In this document: positions 1-7,641 of the stretch, one piece after another | How positions within the stretch are numbered: position 1 is the stretch's first letter | How the letters are laid out: the number at the start of each line of letters is the position of its first letter | Assembly (NCBI GenBank): GCA_900319595.1 | Contig: ONOZ01000170.1 | Span: 1 to 9,705, forward strand | Length of the DNA stretch: 9,705 nucleotides | Direction of reading: 5' to 3' | Source of the DNA: an uncultured Bacteroidales bacterium | GTDB taxonomy: Bacteria; Bacteroidota; Bacteroidia; Bacteroidales; P3 | Notes under the pieces: generated by a model | What the model saw: the letters and a program-made list of their open reading frames with translations, nothing else | Told to the model about the DNA's origin: nothing | The model's database searches: none | Made by a program: the position numbers and the translations under genes

Positions 1-1014
1 GAAAACGGACAGGACGATAATTATACTCAAAAACTTGCATACATCAATAATGCTATAAGTTATAAGTTTGAAGAAAATTTATTTGCAACAGTAACAAACG
101 ATTTGTCTTATAACTCATTAGATTATACGATATTAGAAACTACTCCGAAAAGATTTTCTTCGCTTAGTGCGGTAATTTTGAATTATAAGTATAAAAAAGT
201 TATCATAACCGCAAATGTAATTCATAGTTTTTATAATGATTGGTTCAATTCGTTTAAGAAATCTGTAAATCATCTATCTCCATTTATTAGTATTAGGTAT
301 GAGAAGAAAATTTGGACGACTACATTATTTTATAAGAATATTTTTCGCATGCCAACGTTTAACGAGTTGTATTATAGACGATTAGGTAATACAGACCTAA
401 AACCAGAGAAAACTAACCAAATATCTTGGGCCAATGTATGGGCATTTAAGTTTGATAACTTCATTTTTGAGCCAGAAATTGATCTGTATTACAACAATGT
501 AAGGGATAAAATTGTTGCTATTCCACAAAATCAATTCCTTTGGTCTATGCTTAATTATGGTAAGGTGAATATTTATGGTGCAGATTTCAAAATAAACTTA
601 AATTATATTGTAAATCAATGTCTTAAAGCAGATATAAAGTTAAATTATTCGTATCAAAAAGCCATTGATATTGACAAATTGTCATATACTTATAAACAAA
701 ATCTTCCTTATATGCCCGAAAATATTTTAAGTTTGATATTTGGAGTGGATTATAAGACGTGGCATTTTGGTTATACATGTTTAGCGGTTGATAAGAGATG
801 GAGTTTACAGGAAAATGCTTCGGAAAACATACTTAAAGCATATACAGACCACACTATGATTTTATCATATACCCATGGCATCAAAAGTTGCGGAATCGAA
901 AAGTTGATATTCACTGCATCAATAAACAATATATTTAATCATCAATACGAAGTAATTCGTTCTTATCCTATGATGGGAAGAAATTTCAATTTCAAAATTC
1001 AATTAGACCTCTAA
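1..1014 (+). CDS. TonB-dependent outer-membrane receptor, C-terminal part (5' end outside window)
   Basis: The reading frame is open from the first base to a TAA at 1012-1014, giving 337 residues with no N-terminus, so the TTG at 103 is not a real start. The visible part is the C-terminal half of the 22-strand outer-membrane beta-barrel; the signal peptide, TonB box and plug domain lie outside the window. The typical receptor signature FRMPTFNELYY followed by GNTDLKPE lies at about residues 115-136. The NVRDKIVAIP and LNYGKVNIYGAD pattern resembles Bacteroidota receptors grouped with the cobalamin receptor BtuB. The end, with an NNIFNHQYEVI motif and a GRNF motif, is a normal last-strand region. 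Alternating hydrophobic and polar residues rich in Tyr, Phe and Trp fit barrel strands. The family call is firm. The substrate (vitamin B12, siderophore or another) cannot be told from this part. The gene converges on the TPR gene. Confidence 0.9.
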   Translation, partial: ENGQDDNYTQKLAYINNAISYKFEENLFATVTNDLSYNSLDYTILETTPKRFSSLSAVILNYKYKKVIITANVIHSFYNDWFNSFKKSVNHLSPFISIRYEKKIWTTTLFYKNIFRMPTFNELYYRRLGNTDLKPEKTNQISWANVWAFKFDNFIFEPEIDLYYNNVRDKIVAIPQNQFLWSMLNYGKVNIYGADFKINLNYIVNQCLKADIKLNYSYQKAIDIDKLSYTYKQNLPYMPENILSLIFGVDYKTWHFGYTCLAVDKRWSLQENASENILKAYTDHTMILSYTHGIKSCGIEKLIFTASINNIFNHQYEVIRSYPMMGRNFNFKIQLDL

Positions 1015-1162
1015 AAAGATAGATAATAGGATTACTAAATTTCGCACTAGATTATTTATAGAAAATAATTACAAAGAAAGCATAATACATATTATGTAAA
1101 CTAAAATTAAAAATAATCCTCCATAAATATATAGTTAAGGCATCCGGTTCAAAAACGAGGAC

Positions 1163-1218
1163 AAAAAATATACTGCTTTCAATATTAAGATTAAATCCTA
1201 AATAATCAAAAGCAGTAT
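1163..1218 (-). terminator. Likely intrinsic terminator of the gyrA-TPR transcript
   Basis: A perfect 10-bp inverted repeat, ATACTGCTTT (1170-1179) and AAAGCAGTAT (1209-1218), is separated by 29 bases. Read on the minus strand, the second arm is followed by one A and then six T residues (1168-1163), as expected for a Rho-independent terminator. It lies 49 bases past the stop codon of the TPR gene. The loop is longer than usual, which lowers confidence. On the plus strand there is no T-run after the hairpin, so it probably does not end the TonB receptor transcript. Nothing else convincing was seen in the 253 bases between the two convergent genes apart from a short AT-rich hairpin at 1081-1096. 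Confidence 0.5.
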
Positions 1219-1267
1219 TATATAAACACTTATAAATATCTGAAATGAGATATTTACGTGGTCAAAT

Positions 1268-2521
1268 TTATTTTGCTAATTTCTTAACCTCTGTGTCATA
1301 GATTTGGAATTTTTCTTTATACCCTTGCTTAATGGATTGATCAACATCCGTCCTTGCATTGAAAATAGAATATACTAATCTCAACTTATTCAAAGCTTCA
1401 AAATCATTATTTTTAATCTTTATTGCATTCTCAAAATATGGAATAGATTTTTCGTAGATACCATACACTTCCTTTATTTTCTTATCGTATGCTTCAATTT
1501 CCTCTAAAGGAATCGCATCGGCCACTTTATGTTCTTTAACCGCTTTATTAAAGTAAGCATTTCCCATACCTTTCAATGCATCAAGTTGATTTGCGTCAAT
1601 AGTTAAAGATTTATTATAAAACTCTTCTGCCTTTGCTAAATCGCCTTGTTCGCCATATATACGTGCAATACCATTTAAAGCAGTAACATCATTTTCAGAT
1701 TTTGACAACATTTCATTCAATAGCTTATCGGCTTCTGCATTCTTTCCTGCCCAAAGATATGCACTTGCAAGTTCGGTTTTCATAATACTATTTACATTAC
1801 CACTCTCCCCTGCTGTCATTTTTACACCTTTTCTCAAAGCATTTATGGCCTTAGTTGTATCACCTTTCTCTTTATTATCTGCATATATCTTAATATATAC
1901 ATCAGGTCGTTTCGTATCGTTTTTAGCCAACTCTCTATACAACTCAAGTTCCTTATCCTTTTGGTTTAGCATACGATAACAATCTGCTTGATAATAAAGA
2001 GCATCATCAACCAACTTACCGTATTTTGCAAACTTGGCATCATCAACCACCTTTGCCCACATTTCTGCTGCTTTTGCATAATCGGTACCTTTATTATAAA
2101 ATTCTCCTGTATAATAAGCCTCTGCACCACAAAGCACTTTCAAAGCCTCCATAGAAGTTGCAGAAAATTCGTGCGTTCCTGCCTTTTCTTCCAATTCTAT
2201 TGCCTTTTTCAAATGAGATATTCCTTGTTGGCAAATCTCTTCCATCGGCTCTTTTATTTCTTTCAACTGTTTTTTTACTGCCTTGGAAGCCTCGCTATTA
2301 TTTGATTCTTGAACGATCTGAGCGTATATCAAACCTGCGTAAGCCCATGTCTTAGGTTCATTTTTTGTTTTCTCGTGGGCCATTGCTTCGTCAATATTCT
2401 TTTTCGCATATGCTAAACGCTCGTTTTTCATATCGGAATAAGCACTTTGTACTTTCATTTCCTGAGCAAAGGCTCCCATCGTAACCGCACACAGTGCAAC
2501 AAATACAATGCTCTTTTTCAT
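1268..2521 (-). CDS. Secreted or periplasmic tetratricopeptide-repeat protein downstream of gyrA
   Basis: This 417-residue protein begins with a clear Sec signal peptide: two lysines, a hydrophobic stretch and a cleavage motif ending AFAQ near residue 20. The mature part is almost all alpha-helical. TPR-like pairs of helices are clearest at about residues 205-232, 246-275 and 278-310; the last carries the TPR pattern of Ala, Tyr, Gly and a terminal acidic-NP-like turn (LNGIARIYGEQGDLAKAEEF, then LTIDANQLDAL). TPR arrays are protein-interaction scaffolds and no catalytic motif is visible. It lies 26 bases after the gyrA stop with no promoter between them, so it is probably cotranscribed with gyrA. 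I recall TPR genes next to gyrA in other Bacteroidales, but cannot check conservation here. The specific role is unknown. The start is ATG, directly before the signal peptide. Confidence 0.85.
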   Translation of the reverse strand: MKKSIVFVALCAVTMGAFAQEMKVQSAYSDMKNERLAYAKKNIDEAMAHEKTKNEPKTWAYAGLIYAQIVQESNNSEASKAVKKQLKEIKEPMEEICQQGISHLKKAIELEEKAGTHEFSATSMEALKVLCGAEAYYTGEFYNKGTDYAKAAEMWAKVVDDAKFAKYGKLVDDALYYQADCYRMLNQKDKELELYRELAKNDTKRPDVYIKIYADNKEKGDTTKAINALRKGVKMTAGESGNVNSIMKTELASAYLWAGKNAEADKLLNEMLSKSENDVTALNGIARIYGEQGDLAKAEEFYNKSLTIDANQLDALKGMGNAYFNKAVKEHKVADAIPLEEIEAYDKKIKEVYGIYEKSIPYFENAIKIKNNDFEALNKLRLVYSIFNARTDVDQSIKQGYKEKFQIYDTEVKKLAK

Positions 2522-2547
2522 AATGTTATAGTGTTATTTGTGATTAA

Positions 2548-5103
2548 TTAATTTTCTTCGTTATTTAAATTATTATTCTCTGAAATCCTTTCAGCAACTT
2601 CTATGCCATTTTCAATTACCTCTTCATTTACGACAATCATTTCGCTATCTTCCTCTATTTCTTCGTGTTGCACCTTAGTAACAGCAGCAATAACGTCTTT
2701 CTTTTTCAAATTGATAAGTCTAACGCCTTGTGTTGCTCTACCCATCACTCTTAATGTATTGATAGCCAAACGAATAGTTATTCCTGAACGATTCATTATC
2801 ATCAAATCATCATCATCGGTTACATCTTTTATTGCAATCAAAGCTCCCGTTTTCTCAGTTATATTAATAGTTTTAACTCCTTTTGTGCCACGATTAGTTT
2901 TGCGATATTCTTCACTATCACTGCGTTTGCCATAACCATTTTCTGATACAACCATTATATTTTTTGTCATATCGTCAAGAGTTATCATACCAATGACTTC
3001 GTCTTTTTCGTCTGCCAAAGTAACCCCCTTAACTCCAGATGCACCTCTACCCATAGGACGAATTAGTTCTTCGTTGAAACGTACGCATCTTCCAGCCTTA
3101 GTACCTATATATATTTCGCTCTTACCATTGGTCAGTTTAGCTTCAAGTAATTCGTCTCCCTCTCTAATAGTCAATGCAATAATACCTTTGGTTCTTGGAC
3201 GAGAATATGCCTCTAATGATGTTTTCTTTATGATGCCGTTTTTGGTGCAAAGAATAATCATATTATTTTGTACATATTCTTCGTTTTTCAAATCTCGGGT
3301 ATTGACAAAGGCTTTTATTTGTTCCCCATCTTCTATTTGTAACATATTCTGGATAGCACGTCCCTTCGAAGTCTTATTACCCTCTGGTATTTCATAGACA
3401 CGCATCCAATGAACTTTACCCATATTGGTAAACATCAAAAGATAATCGTGCGTAGAGGCAATATATATATGTTCAATAAAATCTCCGTCCCTTGTAGTAG
3501 AACCCTTACTACCCATTCCACCACGATTTTGTGCCTTATATTCACTTAATAGAGTACGCTTAATATAACCTAAATGAGAAACAGATATTACTACATCTTG
3601 ATTAGGTATCATATCCTCTATTACAAAATCTTTTGACGAATACTCTATTTCACTTCTGCGTTCATCTCCGTATTTCTCTTTTATTACAAGTAATTCATCT
3701 TTGATAACTTGCATCAAAACATTTATATCTCCAAGGATTTCCTTGCAACGTTGAATAAATTCCGTTAGTTTATTGTGTTCTTCCTCTAATTTGTTTCTTT
3801 CCAAACCCGTTAATTGTCTTAAACGCATTTCAACAATTGCAGATGCTTGAATATCTGTAAAGCTCCAACGCTCAATCATTGTATCTTTGGCTGACTGAAC
3901 AGTTTGTGAGGAACGAATAACACTAATAATCTCGTCAATAATATCTAAAGCCTTCAATAAACCTTCAACAATATGCTGACGTTCTTCCGCTTTTTTCAAT
4001 TCATAACGAGTCCTACGTTCAACAACTTCTTTTCTATGTTCAACAAAATAAAAAATTAAATCTTTTAAATTAAGTAATTTTGGTTTTCCATTGACTAACG
4101 CAATATTATTTATTGAAAAAGAAGATTGCAACTCACTATATTGGTAAAGTTTATTAAGCACTACTCTACTGATTGCATCTTTTTTCAATTTATATACTAT
4201 ACGTATGCCGTCCTTGTTACTTTCGTCCTTTATATCGGATATACCTTCTATTTTCTTATCATTTACCAATTCTGCTTGATGCTTAATCATATCGCTCTTG
4301 CAAACTTCGTAGGGAATAGAAGATACTATTATTTGTTCTCTATCGCTTTTATCATTATGTTCTATTGTTGCGTGAGCACGAATCACAACTCTCCCTCTAC
4401 CTGTCCGATAAGCATCTCTCACGCCATCATATCCATAAATAACACCTCCTGTTGGAAAGTCTGGTGCCTTGACATATTGCATCAATTCATCAATACTTAT
4501 TTCATTATTGTCAATATATGCAATAATACCATCAATAACTTCCGACAAATTATGAGGAGCCATATTGGTAGCCATACCAACCGCAATACCGCTTGTTCCA
4601 TTTACCAACAAATTAGGCATTCTTGTTGGTAAAACTATTGGTTCCTTCAAAGAATCATCAAAATTATTGACAAAATCCACTGTATCTTTATCAATATCTT
4701 GCAATAATTCGGAAGCGATTTTACTCATTCTTGCTTCAGTATAACGCATTGCTGCTGGAGGGTCATTATCTACGGAACCAAAGTTACCTTGTCCATCAAC
4801 CAAAGGATATCTTAAAGCCCATTTTTGAGCCAAACGTACCATAGCACCATAAACGGAAGAGTCGCCATGTGGATGGTATTTACCTAATACCTCTCCTACT
4901 ATTCTGGCAGACTTCTTGTGCTTAGTATTGTAAGTCATTCCCATATCGTCCATAGCAAACATGATTCTACGTTGCACAGGCTTCATGCCATCTTTTACGT
5001 CCGGCAAAGCACGTGCAACAATTACACTCATTGCATAGTCAATATAGGCTTGTTTCATTTGAGTTTCAATATCAACTCGCTGTATTCTTTCGTTTTCTTC
5101 CAT
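2548..5103 (-). CDS. gyrA: DNA gyrase subunit A
   Basis: The 851-residue product is the breakage-reunion subunit of gyrase, acting with GyrB to introduce negative supercoils using ATP. Landmarks are all present. The quinolone-resistance region is at residues 66-106 (KYHPHGDSSVYG at 75-86), and the catalytic tyrosine is Tyr121 in AAMRYTE, equivalent to E. coli Tyr122. The conserved core continues with DFPTGG near 215-220. The coiled-coil region carrying the C-gate spans about 360-480. The GyrA box QNRGGMG at about 525-531 marks the DNA-wrapping beta-pinwheel domain and separates GyrA from ParC. The protein ends in an acidic Glu/Asn-rich tail. The ATG at 5103 gives the normal family start. Position 82 is Ser, as in quinolone-sensitive enzymes, while position 86 (E. 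coli Asp87) is Gly. The gene has its own promoter at 5124-5155 and probably leads a two-gene operon with the TPR gene. Confidence 0.98.
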   Translation of the reverse strand: MEENERIQRVDIETQMKQAYIDYAMSVIVARALPDVKDGMKPVQRRIMFAMDDMGMTYNTKHKKSARIVGEVLGKYHPHGDSSVYGAMVRLAQKWALRYPLVDGQGNFGSVDNDPPAAMRYTEARMSKIASELLQDIDKDTVDFVNNFDDSLKEPIVLPTRMPNLLVNGTSGIAVGMATNMAPHNLSEVIDGIIAYIDNNEISIDELMQYVKAPDFPTGGVIYGYDGVRDAYRTGRGRVVIRAHATIEHNDKSDREQIIVSSIPYEVCKSDMIKHQAELVNDKKIEGISDIKDESNKDGIRIVYKLKKDAISRVVLNKLYQYSELQSSFSINNIALVNGKPKLLNLKDLIFYFVEHRKEVVERRTRYELKKAEERQHIVEGLLKALDIIDEIISVIRSSQTVQSAKDTMIERWSFTDIQASAIVEMRLRQLTGLERNKLEEEHNKLTEFIQRCKEILGDINVLMQVIKDELLVIKEKYGDERRSEIEYSSKDFVIEDMIPNQDVVISVSHLGYIKRTLLSEYKAQNRGGMGSKGSTTRDGDFIEHIYIASTHDYLLMFTNMGKVHWMRVYEIPEGNKTSKGRAIQNMLQIEDGEQIKAFVNTRDLKNEEYVQNNMIILCTKNGIIKKTSLEAYSRPRTKGIIALTIREGDELLEAKLTNGKSEIYIGTKAGRCVRFNEELIRPMGRGASGVKGVTLADEKDEVIGMITLDDMTKNIMVVSENGYGKRSDSEEYRKTNRGTKGVKTINITEKTGALIAIKDVTDDDDLMIMNRSGITIRLAINTLRVMGRATQGVRLINLKKKDVIAAVTKVQHEEIEEDSEMIVVNEEVIENGIEVAERISENNNLNNEEN

Positions 5104-5123
5104 AGTATTAAAAAATCAACGTG

Positions 5124-5155
5124 CAAAGATACTAATTTTTTAGTTATAGTCCAAA
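5124..5155 (-). promoter_or_regulatory. gyrA promoter (Bacteroidota-type -33/-7)
   Basis: On the minus strand there is a TTTG (5155-5152), a 20-base spacer, and TATCTTTG (5131-5124), matching the Bacteroidota sigma-ABfr consensus TTTG and TAnnTTTG. Transcription would start near 5117, leaving a very short leader of roughly 14 bases before the gyrA ATG at 5103. This placement gives gyrA its own start, independent of the hydrolase gene upstream. Confidence 0.8.
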
Positions 5156-5162
5156 TTAGTAT
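5129..5162. repeat. Perfect 10-bp inverted repeat overlapping the gyrA promoter
   Basis: ATACTAATTT (5129-5138) and its exact reverse complement AAATTAGTAT (5153-5162) are separated by 14 bases. One arm overlaps the -33 TTTG and the other overlaps the first bases of the -7 TATCTTTG. It could be an operator for a dimeric regulator, or a hairpin at the end of the hydrolase transcript. No T-run follows on the minus strand, so a standard terminator is less likely. Function is inferred from position only. Confidence 0.55.
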
Positions 5163-5173
5163 TGAAAAATATT

Positions 5174-6397
5174 TTATTTTATAAATTTATAGGAATAAGA
5201 TTTGTTATTTTGAATTAAAGTAAGTATGTATTCACCGCGTTCAATATTATGAATATCAATTGTATGATTCACAGTTTTATCATATTGTATAGTTTGACCT
5301 AATAGATTCGTAATTTTGTAATTCAAATCCTTATCGTTGTTCGCCTCAAGGATTATAACATCATCCTTGATTCTAATATTAATGGTATTATCGTTTATTT
5401 TTATATCATTTATAGCACTGCTATATTGTATTGTAAATGTTTTAGTCAATTCATATCTACAACCATGATTTTCAATAGTCATTGTAGCAAACTTTTCTCC
5501 TACGCCATTAAACTTATATTCAAATTCATCGTCATAAGATACAAATTCATCATTTATATTCCACTTTACATCATCATAGTTCATTGAAAGGTTTTGAAAT
5601 TTTACAATATTACTATCAATAACATATGAGAAATCTATATTGGTTTTGAAGTCATCTAATAACCATAACGACTTATTGCTCAAAACAATACTATCGCTTA
5701 TATGTTGTAAAAGTTTAGCCAATTCTTCTTCTGTATTACCATAATATGAACAGTTGCTACTTTCTTCAAACAGAGCATTATACATAGCAAGTGCTGTTAA
5801 ATATGAACCATTTGCATTAGGATGCACATCATTAAAGGAAATATGTAATTTTAAATCATTTCTATTTTTATAATACGCGACAAAACACTCTCCAACGGGC
5901 ACATAGGGAAGCTTTGTATTTTGTGCAACCCTATGAATTGTATTATTTATTATTGGTTGAGTTGAAAAATAATAATCCCACCACTCTACACCGTTTTGAA
6001 GATAGATTCCGTTAGAAATTTCATATAAAAATATTTTAGCACAAGGACTTGTTGTCCATATTTTTCTACACATTTGCTTAATAATAGAGGTCAAAGAATC
6101 TACTCCTACACCTTGCCCTGCAGATTCACTTGTTCCTGGCTGCAAAATAACATAATCCCAAGATTGATTGAATAGGTTAAGCAATTCTTCTTCATCCTTT
6201 AAATTGTTTAAACCCGCTCCGCCAATAGTAAATTGCGTAACTTTGAGGTTTTGTTCTTTTGTATTAGCAAGTTTCTCAAACATCTTTGGCATATCATTAT
6301 AAAAAGTCATACTATTGCCTACAAACAAAACATTTCTTTGACTAATAGCTATCAGACAAACAATCATCATTACACATAAAACAAGTAATTTCTTCAT
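5174..6397 (-). CDS. Secreted SGNH/GDSL-type hydrolase with type IX secretion sorting domain
   Basis: This 407-residue protein has a signal peptide (hydrophobic residues 3-18, likely cut near 20). An SGNH hydrolase domain covers about residues 22-212. Block I is the LFVGNSMTFYN motif with nucleophile Ser29. The oxyanion Gly is in TIGGAG (near 60). The usual block III Asn appears replaced by a QPGTSES segment (86-92), and the Asp/His pair is in NDVHPNANG (Asp190, His192). SGNH enzymes are mostly esterases or deacetylases acting on carbohydrates or lipids; the substrate here is unknown. Residues 255-325 look like a PKD or immunoglobulin-like beta domain. The last 80 residues (LLGQTI, then IERGEYILTLIQN, ending YKFIK) match the type A C-terminal domain that directs export through type IX secretion and is then cleaved. 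It stands alone between the restriction-modification pair and gyrA, with its own -7 box at 6427-6434. Confidence 0.85.
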   Translation of the reverse strand: MKKLLVLCVMMIVCLIAISQRNVLFVGNSMTFYNDMPKMFEKLANTKEQNLKVTQFTIGGAGLNNLKDEEELLNLFNQSWDYVILQPGTSESAGQGVGVDSLTSIIKQMCRKIWTTSPCAKIFLYEISNGIYLQNGVEWWDYYFSTQPIINNTIHRVAQNTKLPYVPVGECFVAYYKNRNDLKLHISFNDVHPNANGSYLTALAMYNALFEESSNCSYYGNTEEELAKLLQHISDSIVLSNKSLWLLDDFKTNIDFSYVIDSNIVKFQNLSMNYDDVKWNINDEFVSYDDEFEYKFNGVGEKFATMTIENHGCRYELTKTFTIQYSSAINDIKINDNTINIRIKDDVIILEANNDKDLNYKITNLLGQTIQYDKTVNHTIDIHNIERGEYILTLIQNNKSYSYKFIK

Positions 6398-6426
6398 AAT
6401 AGCACGTATTTTAGAATAAACATATG

Positions 6427-6434
6427 CAAAGGTA
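6427..6434 (-). promoter_or_regulatory. Putative -7 promoter box of the SGNH hydrolase gene
   Basis: TACCTTTG on the minus strand, followed by CA, matches the Bacteroidota -7 consensus TAnnTTTG and lies 29 bases before the ATG. No convincing TTTG is seen at the expected -33 position (about 6455-6458 reads TAGC), so the promoter may be weak or need an activator. No clear terminator for the upstream DUF262-HNH gene was found in the 136 bases between 6398 and 6533. Confidence 0.5.
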
Positions 6435-6533
6435 GTATAAAAAATTGATTGGGTGCTATTTTTCTATGAAAATATTTTACATGGTCGTATTATTATCATT
6501 ATAACAACACTTTTTGACAAACCTTTATATGAT

Positions 6534-7640
6534 TTACTTGCCAGATTTCTCTCTATTACAATCGCTGCATAACATTCTACAATTTTTAATTTCGGTTTTA
6601 CCTCCCTTATGCCAAGGTTTCCAATGGTCAGCCTCCATTTCTTCTATTTTACATTCCTTTTGACAAATATGACACTTCCCTTGCTGTTTTTCATAGACGG
6701 TTCGCCTAATAGAATCTGGAAATTGACGCAAATTTAAATGTCGCTCCTTGCCATCAAGTACATAAAGGTAAATACCCTTCTTATTTTCAATCTCTTCGTC
6801 TTGCATCAACTCATCTACTTTTTGCTGAATAACCTCTATATCAAGATTTTTGTCTTTATAATCATTATAATATTCTCCCCACGCTAAGCCTTTCATTTCT
6901 TTTCTTGGCTCTCCAAATATATTTTGCACCCATTCTATCACGTTTTTATAATATTCCCAAAGTTCTGATGCATCTTTGTAGTTTTGATGCGTTCTCATAT
7001 ATTCATTTATATTACCTTTGCTTATCCATTTTATTGCAAGTTCCAATAAATCTTGTCTATTTATTTTGACAGAAGAACCAATATATTTGTTGCCTATTTG
7101 ATACGCAGGACATCCAGCAAATTTTTTAGAAAACCATCTCTTTGCGTCATTAACCCAAGTGCCATTATACACAGCATTTCTCATTTCCTGGTCTGACAAA
7201 TCCTCTCCTGCTATATTTATCGTACGAAACCATTCTAATTTTTCGTAATCATTACCCTCGCAAAAATAGACCATAAGTTTATAATCAAGAAACTTCTTTT
7301 GTTCCTTGTCTGTTAAATTATCATATCCCTTGGTAAATCCATCCTTTTCGATGGAAAAGTTGCAAGAATAGTATTCGCAAATACTCAATGTTCTTTGCTG
7401 CCCGTCCATAACTTCAAAGGTGCCGTCATCTCTTTTGACCCAATACAGTATATTCAATGGAAAATTTTTGAATATCGTATCAATAACTGCTCGTTGTTTC
7501 TCAGTGGAATAGATAAACTCTCTTTGATACGGCGGGCGTATATCCAAAATTCCGCCATATCCAACAACACCTTCATCTTCTCTATTTTCATAACCATTAA
7601 CTAATTCTCTAATGGTTATATGATGTAATTTCACTTTCAT
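6534..7640 (-). CDS. DUF262 (GmrSD N-terminal-like) plus HNH endonuclease, putative restriction partner of the methyltransferase
   Basis: This 368-residue protein has two recognisable parts. Residues about 8-150 are a DUF262 domain: PPYQREFIYS at 36-45, then EVMDGQQRTLSI at 76-87, where DGQQR is the family hallmark related to the ParB/sulfiredoxin fold. In GmrS, BrxU and SspE this domain binds nucleotide and controls DNA attack. Residues about 310-368 are an HNH nuclease with zinc-binding pairs Cys323/Cys326 and Cys358/Cys361, catalytic ADH with His339, then WHKGG (344-347), Asn353 and Asn362. All key residues are present, so the nuclease is probably active. The middle (160-300) is helical and charged and could recognise DNA. 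The ATG starts one base after the methyltransferase stop, indicating translational coupling. I infer it is the restriction component. Cleavage site, nucleotide dependence and response to methylation are unknown. At 368 residues it is compact compared with SspE or BrxU. Confidence 0.85.
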   Translation of the reverse strand: MKVKLHHITIRELVNGYENREDEGVVGYGGILDIRPPYQREFIYSTEKQRAVIDTIFKNFPLNILYWVKRDDGTFEVMDGQQRTLSICEYYSCNFSIEKDGFTKGYDNLTDKEQKKFLDYKLMVYFCEGNDYEKLEWFRTINIAGEDLSDQEMRNAVYNGTWVNDAKRWFSKKFAGCPAYQIGNKYIGSSVKINRQDLLELAIKWISKGNINEYMRTHQNYKDASELWEYYKNVIEWVQNIFGEPRKEMKGLAWGEYYNDYKDKNLDIEVIQQKVDELMQDEEIENKKGIYLYVLDGKERHLNLRQFPDSIRRTVYEKQQGKCHICQKECKIEEMEADHWKPWHKGGKTEIKNCRMLCSDCNREKSGK

Positions 7641-7641
7641 A

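Noticed and set aside
1081..1096. CATAAT/ATTATG hairpin as a terminator for the TonB receptor gene
   Set aside because: Only 6 AT-rich base pairs and no following T-run; too weak to call.
1988..2355. Plus-strand ORFs opposite the TPR gene
   Set aside because: Antisense to a well-supported gene with a signal peptide and TPR repeats; Phe/Cys/Leu-rich translations are typical shadows of Lys/Glu-rich genes.
4126..4632. 168-codon plus-strand ORF opposite gyrA, together with smaller ones at 2603-2935, 2993-3397 and 4918-5184
   Set aside because: They lie antisense to a certain gyrA, have low-complexity translated content and no domain or promoter. They are shadows of the gyrA codons.
7395..7604. 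Plus-strand 69-codon ORF inside the DUF262-HNH gene
   Set aside because: Antisense to the conserved DGQQR-coding region; no independent support.
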